DNA of 64,000 nucleotides, taken from contig NZ_JAIQXT010000005.1 in the NCBI RefSeq assembly GCF_020177055.1, positions 124,001 to 188,000 of the forward strand. Reading direction: 5' to 3'. Positions 8,604-15,725 of the stretch are shown piece by piece (positions within the stretch are counted from its first letter, which is position 1; every line of letters begins with the position of its first letter). The DNA comes from Sphingomonas sp. R647 (lineage in GTDB: Bacteria > Pseudomonadota > Alphaproteobacteria > Sphingomonadales > Sphingomonadaceae). Under the pieces are notes generated by a model, which was not told the DNA's origin, ran no database searches, and saw only the letters and a program-made list of their open reading frames with translations. The position numbers and the translations under genes were made by a program.

Positions 8604-9083
8604 ATGACCGCTCAGGGCAGCGCCGACGGCCTTATGCCGTTCATCGATCCGGGTCTGGACGACCTGTCCCGGGAATTCTGTCACAATGCCCGCTACTGGC
8701 TCGACCAGTCGGGCCATCTGATCGCCGTATGGGGCGTCGGCGCCAACGGTAATTTCGGTGCAAGCTGGGATCGCTGGCTCAAGCGTCAGGACATCGCTCC
8801 GCTGCGCACTGCGCGGGCTTGCGAGCGGCTTGCCGGGCAGCTGCTCGAGCGGGTTCGTCAGCGGTGGCCGATCGGTATGGCGCCGAACAGCATCGGCCTG
8901 ATCACCGACGGCAGCGGCGTTGCCGTCGCACCGGAAGATCCCTGGCCGCTCGCACCGGGCTGGCTCGACCGTCGCATTGCCCGTCCGGGCAGTCTGGTTG
9001 CGCTCCGTCGCTTTGACCCGGCGGGAAACTGGGCGCTGATCTCGCATCCGCCACGGTCGACCGCAGCGCGCCGGGCTGGCTGA
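8604..9083 (+). CDS. Hypothetical protein, possibly coupled to the sigma-like gene
   Basis: 159 aa, function not recognised. It starts 28 bp after the sigma-like gene on the same strand. The ATG at 8604 is preferred because the frame upstream overlaps the end of the preceding gene. The protein is soluble and rich in Trp and Arg (ARYWLDQSGHLIAVWGVG, WLKRQD, APGWLDRRIARPGSLVALRR), with no membrane segment or metal motif. The position suggests a partner or regulator of the sigma-like protein, such as an anti-sigma, but nothing in the sequence proves it. Codon use is like its neighbours. Confidence 0.65.
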   Translation: MTAQGSADGLMPFIDPGLDDLSREFCHNARYWLDQSGHLIAVWGVGANGNFGASWDRWLKRQDIAPLRTARACERLAGQLLERVRQRWPIGMAPNSIGLITDGSGVAVAPEDPWPLAPGWLDRRIARPGSLVALRRFDPAGNWALISHPPRSTAARRAG

Positions 9084-9128
9084 CCGCTTCAATCTCTAAA
9101 CACTTGGAAGCATTCGGGAGGCCTGCTA

Positions 9129-9152
9129 TCCTATATCATTATGGGTATAGGA
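9129..9152. promoter_or_regulatory. Candidate autoregulatory operator of the XRE gene
   Basis: TCCTATA (9129-9135) and TATAGGA (9146-9152) form a perfect 7-bp inverted repeat separated by 10 bases. The right arm runs into the AGGAG ribosome-binding site (9149-9153) of the gene starting at 9162. A protein bound here would block translation initiation or transcription. The same half-site occurs upstream of the globin receptor and the sigma-like gene. Confidence 0.45.
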
Positions 9153-9161
9153 GACCGGGGC

Positions 9162-10259
9162 ATGGACGCGCCCGTCAAGTTCAGGACTGCGGCCAGTCCC
9201 GGCACCGTGCCGGTCGATCCCTACCGCGCGTTCATCTTTCCCAATAATATCCGAGAGTTGCGCCGTCGCGCGGGTTATCAGAAGCTGATCGGCCTGTCGC
9301 ATCGCCTGCCCGGCCTCACCTATATCCGCCTGTCGAAGATCGAACGCGGCGAGGTGACGGCGCGGGCGCATGAACTGATCGAGGTCGCGGGCGTGCTCGG
9401 CGTCGCGCCCGACGCGCTGCTGCTGGATGCCGATGCGCCGGGCTTTTCGATCGACGATTGGGCAACCCCGTTCGTCAACATGCCGATGCTGGACCTCGAG
9501 CGCGAGCGCTTCGCCGTCCTGCTCGCGGCTGCGGTGCGTCATCTCCGCTCGACCGACCGGTCGCTGACGATCCAGGCGATCGGCGAGCGCCACGGGATCG
9601 CGCCGGTCAACCTGTCGCGCATCGAAAATGCCCAGCGCAGCTTCGAGGAGTGGAATGCACCGACCCGGCTGGCGATCGCCGAGCTGTTCGGCACCGCGAG
9701 CGAGGCGACGTTGCGCGCGCGCATCGATCAGTTGCACCGCGCCGGCGAGCTCGACCCGTGGATGTCTTCGGTTAGCGATCCCGACGAGCGGCTGCGCCGG
9801 ACGCGTGAACGGATCGTGGCGCTGCGGGCCGAGTTGCGCGGCGATGTCGCCGGCGTGCCCGCGGCGCCCGCAACGATCGCCACCGTGGGCGACCCTGCAG
9901 CGACGATCGCAGTCCGCGGGATCGCCGGACCGGACGGGCTGGTGCTCGACCAGGAGACGGGCGAGCGCATTCCGCCCCCGCCCGGCTGCGGCGCTCAGGT
10001 CATCGCGCTGCGCCTGTGCCGTGCCACGCTCGGCGCCGGGCTTCCCGGGCAGGCGATCCTGTTCATCGACCCGGATCGTTATCCCGTGGCAGGGGGACTT
10101 GCCGCAGTACGCGAAACAGGCGGTTTTCGTATCCTTGCGGTCGCAGCCGGAATGGACGGCATGCTGGTGGGACACAGCCAGTCGCCACAGCGCTCCCTCC
10201 CCCTCAATGACCTCACTCAGGATGAGGTCCATGCGGTCGTCGCCGCACGATTTGTGTAA
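9162..10259 (+). CDS. XRE-family transcriptional regulator with two HTH-like regions
   Basis: 365 aa from ATG 9162 (AGGAG 8 bases upstream, better than the in-frame ATG 9141). Residues about 25-85 (NIRELRRRAGY, LSKIERGEVTARAHELIEVA) form a Cro/CI-type helix-turn-helix. A second similar unit is IQAIGERHGIAPVNLSRIEN near residues 135-155. The C-terminal 100 residues (ALRLCRATLGAGLPGQAILF, IDPDRYPVAGGLA) weakly recall the beta-rich S24/LexA-like C-terminal fold, but no Ser-Lys protease dyad could be assigned. An inverted repeat overlaps its own ribosome-binding site, suggesting autoregulation. Its targets may be the neighbouring sigma, globin-receptor and flaF promoters (inference). Confidence 0.72.
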   Translation: MDAPVKFRTAASPGTVPVDPYRAFIFPNNIRELRRRAGYQKLIGLSHRLPGLTYIRLSKIERGEVTARAHELIEVAGVLGVAPDALLLDADAPGFSIDDWATPFVNMPMLDLERERFAVLLAAAVRHLRSTDRSLTIQAIGERHGIAPVNLSRIENAQRSFEEWNAPTRLAIAELFGTASEATLRARIDQLHRAGELDPWMSSVSDPDERLRRTRERIVALRAELRGDVAGVPAAPATIATVGDPAATIAVRGIAGPDGLVLDQETGERIPPPPGCGAQVIALRLCRATLGAGLPGQAILFIDPDRYPVAGGLAAVRETGGFRILAVAAGMDGMLVGHSQSPQRSLPLNDLTQDEVHAVVAARFV

Positions 10260-10330
10260 CCAGTTGTAACCCCATCCAATCTGGGTAAAGTTAGCTACAG
10301 AAACGGGGCAAAGGCTGTAATGGGGGTGGC

Positions 10331-13009
10331 GTGACGCCGGGCGGTCTCTGGTTCCCGATGAGGTCGATACGCGGGCGGGTAGCCGCAATTTGTTTCGTCG
10401 CAGCCGCGCTTGTCTGCGCTGTCGCCCTGATCGGCTGGGTTCTGGACGTTCCTATACTCTTTAGCCCGCTGCCGGGCTTTGCCGCTGCCTGGCCCCCCGC
10501 CCTCGCCGCCAATCTGATCCTCGCCGCGACGTTGATCGCCGTCGGCGTACCTGGCGCCATCGCGCGCAGGCGCGTCGCATCAATCGGGATCGGCGTCGCA
10601 CTGGTCGCATCGTTGCTGCTCGCGCTCTCGCTATTTACCAACAATGGCGGCAGCCCGATCTCCTGCCTGCTCATCATGTTGCTTGGCGCTTCGACGGTGA
10701 TCCTGTTCCGCAACGAGCGGGAGGGCGCTCCGATTGCAGCGCTGGTCGCTGCGCTCGTCATCAGCTTCGCGCTGCTCATGCTGGCTGGCCAGCTTCTGGC
10801 GACCGAAGTGCGGGGGGGAACGGTCCAGCCCTGGCATATTCCGATCCTGACCAATATCGCCGAGTTGCTGCTGGGCGTTGGCCTGCTGATGACCGCGACC
10901 GATCAGGCGCTGGGCGACGATCGCCCGAATGGCGGCGAGCAATGGCCGATGCCGCTGCGCGCGGTGCCGGCGCTGATGGTGGCCCCCGCATTGGTCCTGG
11001 CAGCGGATCTCATTTTCTTCAGCGATCGCGACTTTCCGGAGACGACCGAAATCTGGGGCATGCTGGCGAACACACTGATCGTCGGTTCGGTGCTGCTGTG
11101 GGCGATCGCGCGGCTGACCCGGCAGCGCTCCAAACTGCGCATCTTTGCCGCGACACTCGACGCCCAGCCGATCGTGATGATCGACAGCGCGGGACGCATT
11201 ACCCACTGGTCACGGGGATGTACCGCGCTGTTCGGCTTTTCCGCCGACGAGGCCATCGGACAAATCAAGGCGGAACTGCTCCGGACGCGGCCGGCCGATG
11301 GCGCCGAGGAAGAGGAGCTGGCGGTGGACGCCAGCGGCATCCATCGCCAGCGCCGACTGGTCGAAACCGCGCGCGACGGTCGCGCGGTGCAGGTGCTGGA
11401 GACCGAGCAGCAGGTCGACGATCGCGACCGCGGCACCGTGACCGTGCTGTCCGTCACCGATCTCGGCCCGCTGCTCAGCGCCCAAAGCGCGACCGCAGAA
11501 AGCGACGACCGGCTGTCGCTGGCGGCGCAGGCACACAAGATCGGCATTTTCGAATGGAATATCGCTTCGGGCAAGCTGACCTGGTTCGCCGATACCGAAC
11601 CGCTGCTCGGGCTGCCCTCGGGGACCCTCAGCGACTATGCCACGTGGCAGGAGGCGATGCTTCCCGAGGACCGCGCCCTGCTCGCCAAGCGGCTGGAGGC
11701 CGCCGTGTGGAGCCGGGCCGAGCAGATCAGCTTCTTCTATCGCCTTCGCCTGCCCGACGGATCGGTCCGCGCGATCGAGGGGTCGGCGCGCTGCTTCTAT
11801 GACGAGGCCGGCGCGCTCACCCGCACGGTCGGCGTGAACATCGACGTCACCGATCGCGTGCAGCAAACCACGCAGCTCGCCGCGCGAGAGGCGCAGATGC
11901 GCTCGATCCTCGAAACCGTGCCCAGCGCGATGCTGGTGATCGACATTCACGGACGGATTCTCAGCTTCAGCCCGGCGGCCGAGCGGTTGTTCGGCCACAC
12001 CGCCAACGACGTCATCGGGTCGAATGTCTCGCTGTTGATGAACGACGAATATGGGCTTCGGCATGACAGCTTCCTCGATCGCTACCTGCGCACGGGTGAG
12101 CGGCGGATTATCGGACGGCCCCGGATTCTGACCGCACTCCACGCCAATGGCCGTGAATTTCCGATCGAGCTCCATGTTGGTGAGGCGGTGTATGAGGATA
12201 ATCGCGTTTTCACCGGCTTCATCACGGACCTGTCTGAACGGCTGCGAAGCGAAGAGCGGCTGGAGCAATTGTCGAGCGAGCTGACCCAGATCGGGCGGAT
12301 CAACGCGATGGGCGAGCTTGCGGCAGCGCTGGCGCATGAGATCAACCAGCCCCTGTCAGCGATCGCGAACCACATCGCCACCGCCGAGGTCATTCTCGAA
12401 AACGAACAAATCTCCGATCCGCTGCACGAGCGGCTGTTCGGCCAATTGCGCGCGACGCGCGCGCAGGCGCTGCGTGCTGGCGAGATCATTCGACGGCTGC
12501 GCGATTTTGTTGCGCGGCGCGATATCGATCTGCGCGTCGAGCCCGTAGAAGCGGCGATTCGCGAAGCCAGCGCATTGGTACTTGTCGGAACCCAGCGATT
12601 GGACGTATCGATAGTGTATGATCTTGCACCAGAGGCGCCCTTCATGCTCGCCGACAAGATCCAGATCCAACAGGTTCTGGTCAATCTGATGCGCAACGCG
12701 CTGGAGGCCTTGCGTGCAACTGCCGCAGACCAGCGCACCATTCGCGTCGCGACCCGCAAGCTCGAAGGCGACCGCATCGAGTTTGCCGTGTCCGACAATG
12801 GGCCAGGTCTGGCAAAACCGATACTCGACCAGATGTTTCTGCCATTCAATTCAACGAAGGGCGCGGGCAGTATGGGGATCGGCTTGTTGATCTGTCGCAG
12901 GATTATCGAGGCGCATGGCGGCAAAATATCGGCGCAAAACAATGACCAGGGTGGCGCCACATTCCGCTTTACCGTTTCAGGGATAGAGCGGCCGTTGGGG
13001 GAGGACTGA
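10331..13009 (+). CDS. fixL: FixL-like sensor histidine kinase, membrane-bound, with haem-type PAS
   Basis: 892 aa. Residues 1 to about 260 contain several hydrophobic helices, then come three PAS units (near 275-390, 400-520 and 530-645) and a HisKA/HATPase kinase core. The third PAS matches the rhizobial FixL haem domain: RHDSFLDRY supplies the proximal His (His578), with Arg at 584 and 598 in the positions of FixL Arg206 and Arg220. The phospho-acceptor is His669 in ALAHEINQPLSAI, also FixL-like, followed by GEIIRRLRDFVAR. GTG 10331 is taken as start (GGGGGTGG before it); ATG 10358 is possible. Its stop overlaps the start of fixJ. It likely switches kinase activity with O2. Confidence 0.85.
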   Translation: MTPGGLWFPMRSIRGRVAAICFVAAALVCAVALIGWVLDVPILFSPLPGFAAAWPPALAANLILAATLIAVGVPGAIARRRVASIGIGVALVASLLLALSLFTNNGGSPISCLLIMLLGASTVILFRNEREGAPIAALVAALVISFALLMLAGQLLATEVRGGTVQPWHIPILTNIAELLLGVGLLMTATDQALGDDRPNGGEQWPMPLRAVPALMVAPALVLAADLIFFSDRDFPETTEIWGMLANTLIVGSVLLWAIARLTRQRSKLRIFAATLDAQPIVMIDSAGRITHWSRGCTALFGFSADEAIGQIKAELLRTRPADGAEEEELAVDASGIHRQRRLVETARDGRAVQVLETEQQVDDRDRGTVTVLSVTDLGPLLSAQSATAESDDRLSLAAQAHKIGIFEWNIASGKLTWFADTEPLLGLPSGTLSDYATWQEAMLPEDRALLAKRLEAAVWSRAEQISFFYRLRLPDGSVRAIEGSARCFYDEAGALTRTVGVNIDVTDRVQQTTQLAAREAQMRSILETVPSAMLVIDIHGRILSFSPAAERLFGHTANDVIGSNVSLLMNDEYGLRHDSFLDRYLRTGERRIIGRPRILTALHANGREFPIELHVGEAVYEDNRVFTGFITDLSERLRSEERLEQLSSELTQIGRINAMGELAAALAHEINQPLSAIANHIATAEVILENEQISDPLHERLFGQLRATRAQALRAGEIIRRLRDFVARRDIDLRVEPVEAAIREASALVLVGTQRLDVSIVYDLAPEAPFMLADKIQIQQVLVNLMRNALEALRATAADQRTIRVATRKLEGDRIEFAVSDNGPGLAKPILDQMFLPFNSTKGAGSMGIGLLICRRIIEAHGGKISAQNNDQGGATFRFTVSGIERPLGED

Positions 13010-13623
13010 TGCAGAGTGTTTATATCGTCGACGATGACCAGGCGGTTCGCCAGTCGCTCCATGGACTATTGTCCGAGCGCCCCAATCTGGTGATCCGCGT
13101 GTTCGCATCGGGGGACGCTTTCCTCGATAACATCGAGGCCAGTGACGGCGGCGTGCTGTTGCTCGATTTCCAGATGCCCGGACGCAACGGCATCGATGTG
13201 ATGCGCGAGCTGCAGGAGCGCAGCGCCAAGTTCCTGACGATCATGCTGACCGGTCAGGGCGATATCTCGCTGGCGGTTCAGGCGATGAAGGCCGGCGCGA
13301 CCGACTTTCTGGAAAAACCCTATGACCCGCATCACCTGCTCAATCTGCTCGACCAGGCATTTGCCCGGTTCAGTGAGACGAGCGGCATTGCCGAGCGGCG
13401 CGAACAGGCGCGCGAGCGGATCGCACGGCTGTCGCCGCGTGAGCATGAAGTGCTGATGGGCCTGATTGAGGGGCGGCCGAACAAGGTGATCGCCCACCAG
13501 CTCGACCTGTCACCGCGCACGGTGGAGATCTATCGCGCCAACATGATGGAAAAGCTGGACGTCAGCAGCCTGTCGGAGGCGTTGCGCCTGGCCTATGCTG
13601 CGGAGGTTGCGGCACCGGTATAA
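13009..13623 (+). CDS. fixJ: FixJ-family response regulator
   Basis: 204 aa, receiver plus LuxR-type output. The receiver has the acidic pocket VDDD at 7-10, phospho-acceptor Asp53 in LLLDFQMPG, and Lys in FLEKPYDP. The C-terminus has LSPREHEVLMGLIEGRPNKVIAHQLDLSPRTVEIYRA (split here across helices), the FixJ/NarL-type DNA-binding helix-turn-helix. Translationally coupled to the FixL-like kinase (TGATG overlap), so it is the cognate partner. Targets are unknown; the location between chemoreceptor and flagellar genes makes motility genes candidates. Convergent with flaF, 18 bp apart. Confidence 0.9.
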   Translation: MQSVYIVDDDQAVRQSLHGLLSERPNLVIRVFASGDAFLDNIEASDGGVLLLDFQMPGRNGIDVMRELQERSAKFLTIMLTGQGDISLAVQAMKAGATDFLEKPYDPHHLLNLLDQAFARFSETSGIAERREQARERIARLSPREHEVLMGLIEGRPNKVIAHQLDLSPRTVEIYRANMMEKLDVSSLSEALRLAYAAEVAAPV

Positions 13624-13633
13624 GGCCGGTGCC
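13611..13633. terminator. Hairpin between fixJ and flaF
   Basis: GGCACCGG (13611-13618) and CCGGTGCC (13626-13633) form a perfect 8-bp stem around the fixJ stop codon, in the 18-bp gap between convergent fixJ and flaF. There is no T-tract, so it may be a weak or factor-assisted bidirectional terminator. Confidence 0.35.
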
Positions 13634-13641
13634 ACCAAGGG

Positions 13642-14001
13642 TTACGCAGCCATGCGGCCTTCGCCAAGGCCCTCGAGTAGCGAGCGATTGACCTCGATCA
13701 GCGGATCGAGCGACTCACGCCCCTTCATCACGTCGCTGGCATGGCGATTGACCCACAGCGCGATCGAGATGATCGATGCGCGCAGTGCATCGGGAAGCTC
13801 GTTGCCAGGCGCGCCACAGGCGCTGGCGAACGTATCCCACATCTCGCGATTCCAGTGCAGCGCCTCCATCAGGCGCCCACCGCTATAGCCGTGGTCGCGC
13901 GCTTCCATCAGCGACGCGGTAACGGCCCGGATCAGTCGCTGTTCAGTTGCGCGGGGCGTCTCCACAAGAGTGCGGGCACGTTGATAGGCGCTAAGCGACA
14001 T
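13642..14001 (-). CDS. flaF: Flagellar biosynthesis regulator FlaF
   Basis: 119 aa. FlaF works with FlbT in controlling flagellin synthesis and secretion in alphaproteobacteria. Family features are the N-terminal MSLSAYQRARTLVETPRATE, a conserved central HWNREMWDTF and a C-terminal LIEVNRSLLEGL. GAGGAA lies 6 bases before the ATG at 14001. It is monocistronic, converging on fixJ and diverging from motA. Its upstream region contains GGTTTACACCTATCTA (14018-14033), related to the inverted repeat before the sigma-like gene. Confidence 0.88.
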   Translation of the reverse strand: MSLSAYQRARTLVETPRATEQRLIRAVTASLMEARDHGYSGGRLMEALHWNREMWDTFASACGAPGNELPDALRASIISIALWVNRHASDVMKGRESLDPLIEVNRSLLEGLGEGRMAA

Positions 14002-14016
14002 GCGGGTTCCTCGTTC

Positions 14017-14132
14017 GGGTTTACACCTATCTAGAGTGGTCAGCGTCGGTCCGGTCGCGCATGCATCGGCACCGCAAACAAATATCTAAAAGACGCACAG
14101 CGCGTCCGCCCCCCCTGCCCCCCGCCTATAAT
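14017..14132. promoter_or_regulatory. Divergent flaF/motA promoter region
   Basis: Close to flaF, GGGTTTACACCTATCTA (14017-14033) resembles the element upstream of the sigma-like gene. Closer to motA, CTATAAT (14126-14132) sits in a C-rich tract 39 bases before the motA ATG. It matches the CTATNA hexamer found before other flagellar operons, with no -35 hexamer. No GGCAA box precedes the motA hexamer at the 30-bp distance seen for fliF and flbT. Confidence 0.4.
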
Positions 14133-14171
14133 CCACGGGACCATCAAACACGGCAGGGGACGGCCAGCATC

Positions 14172-15056
14172 ATGATTAACGGCGTCGGATTCGTGATAAT
14201 TATGATCTGCGTGTTCGGCAGCTACATCATGGCTGGCGGCAAGATGGACGTGATTCTGCACGCCTTGCCCCATGAAATGATGGCGATCGGCGGCGCGGCG
14301 ATCGGCGCGTTCCTGGTGTCCAACCAGCTTTCGGTGGTCAAGGCCGCCGGCAAGGGCATCGCCAAGTCGTTCAAGGGCAGCCGCTGGAAGGATTCCGACT
14401 ATCGCGACCTGCTGACGCTGATGTTCGGCCTGCTGTCCGCGTTCAAGAAGGGCGGCGCGACCGCGATCGAGCCGCATCTGGACTCGCCCAAGGACAGCCC
14501 GATCTTCAGCCGCTACCCGCGCCTGATCGCCGATCATCACCTCACCGATTTCATCTGCGACTATCTGCGCATGATGACGGTGAACTTCGAAGATCCGCAT
14601 CAGATCGCCGAAGCGATGGAAAACGACATCGAGGCGCATCATCACCACGAGATGCACCCGCAGCATGCGCTGCAGCAAATGGCGGACGGCCTGCCGGCGA
14701 TCGGCATCGTTGCCGCCGTGCTGGGCGTCATCAAGACCATGGGATCGATCGACCAGCCGGTCGAGGTGCTCGGTGCAATGATCGGCGGCGCGCTGGTCGG
14801 CACCTTCCTCGGCGTGCTCCTGTCCTACTGCTTCGTCGGCCCGCTGGCCGCCAAGCTGGGCCAGGTGATCGAAGCCGATGGCAAGCCCTTCATCATCGCC
14901 AAGACCGCCATCGTCGCGCACGCTCAGGGCATGCCGACGCAGGTGGCGGTCGAAATCGCACGTCGCGCGACGCCTTCGGACAAGGCGCCGAGCTTCCAGC
15001 AACTAGAAACCGCGCTCGAGGAGGCAAAGAGTGACTTCGCAGCCCAACCCGCCTGA
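14172..15056 (+). CDS. motA: Flagellar motor stator protein MotA
   Basis: 294 aa inner-membrane stator subunit that forms the ion channel with MotB. It starts MINGVGFVIIMICVFGSYIMAG, with four hydrophobic segments (near residues 5-25, 30-50, 170-190 and 200-225). The cytoplasmic loop between the second and third segments is the charged, rotor-facing part. The later conserved part reads GLPAIGIVAAVLGVIKTMG, the pore-lining helix motif of MotA. Start chosen at ATG 14172, since upstream frame has no homology. It heads the long motA-che-motB operon and overlaps the next gene by 26 bp. Confidence 0.93.
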   Translation: MINGVGFVIIMICVFGSYIMAGGKMDVILHALPHEMMAIGGAAIGAFLVSNQLSVVKAAGKGIAKSFKGSRWKDSDYRDLLTLMFGLLSAFKKGGATAIEPHLDSPKDSPIFSRYPRLIADHHLTDFICDYLRMMTVNFEDPHQIAEAMENDIEAHHHHEMHPQHALQQMADGLPAIGIVAAVLGVIKTMGSIDQPVEVLGAMIGGALVGTFLGVLLSYCFVGPLAAKLGQVIEADGKPFIIAKTAIVAHAQGMPTQVAVEIARRATPSDKAPSFQQLETALEEAKSDFAAQPA

Positions 15057-15363
15057 ACTGGCGCCGTCCCCGGGCGGCATCATCGAACTGCCTACCCATG
15101 GCGTGACGGTGACCGCCGAGGAGCTCAAGGTTCGCCTCGTGCTCGCGGCAGATTTCGGAGGCGACCTCGTCGTCGACGCGAGCGCGGTCGAAAGTGTCGG
15201 CCAGGCCGTGCTCCAGCTGTTGCTGGCCGCGCGAACCGAAGCTGAAGCGACTGGCCATCGCTTGATCATCAAGAACCCCAGCCCCGCCTTCCTGGCCAGG
15301 ATCGAGGCGCTTGGTCTGAGTGACCGATTGGGCCTGAGCCAGACAGAGGAAATGCAATCGTGA
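15031..15363 (+). CDS. STAS-domain protein of the chemotaxis operon
   Basis: 110 aa from GTG 15031 (GAGGAGG 5-6 bases upstream, inside motA). The fold pattern is that of STAS/anti-sigma-factor-antagonist domains: a beta strand LVVDASAVESVGQAVLQLLL, then ATGHRLIIKNPSPAFLARIEALGL. The residue usually phosphorylated in SpoIIAA-type proteins is in the strand-helix turn, here around DASAVESV. It occupies the slot held in rhizobial che operons by a small protein upstream of cheY1 (CheS in Sinorhizobium), so it may bind CheA or assist CheY dephosphorylation (inference). It overlaps cheY. Confidence 0.7.
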   Translation: MTSQPNPPELAPSPGGIIELPTHGVTVTAEELKVRLVLAADFGGDLVVDASAVESVGQAVLQLLLAARTEAEATGHRLIIKNPSPAFLARIEALGLSDRLGLSQTEEMQS

Positions 15364-15725
15364 GCAAGCTGATTCTTACCGTCGACGATTCCGCCAGCAT
15401 GCGCATGCTGCTGAAGGCGTCGCTCACCGCCCAGGGTTTCAAGATCGAGGCCGCCAATGACGGGCGCCACGGCCTTGAGCGGATGCAGGAGGTCAAGCCT
15501 GACCTGCTCATCACCGACATCAACATGCCGGAAATGGACGGCTTCGAGCTGATCGAAGCGGTGCGCGGCCTGCCCGAATTCCGTGGCACGCCGATCCTGG
15601 TCCTCTCGACCGAATTCTCGGACGAGAAGAAGGCGCGCGCCCGCTCGGCCGGTGCCACCGGCTGGATCACCAAGCCGTTCGAGGCCGAGAAGCTGGGAGC
15701 GGCGATCCGCCGCGTCTGCCCATGA
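15360..15725 (+). CDS. cheY: CheY-like response regulator (first copy)
   Basis: 121-aa single receiver domain. Acidic pocket in LTVDDSASM, phospho-acceptor Asp in LLITDINMPEMDG, Thr/Ser in LVLSTEFSDE and Lys in WITKPFEAEK. No output domain. Starts at GTG 15360, overlapping the previous stop, and overlaps cheA by 4 bp. In two-CheY alphaproteobacterial systems one copy drives the motor and the other acts as a phosphate sink. The position before cheA corresponds to rhizobial CheY1, the sink, but role assignment from order alone is tentative. Confidence 0.9.
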   Translation: MSKLILTVDDSASMRMLLKASLTAQGFKIEAANDGRHGLERMQEVKPDLLITDINMPEMDGFELIEAVRGLPEFRGTPILVLSTEFSDEKKARARSAGATGWITKPFEAEKLGAAIRRVCP

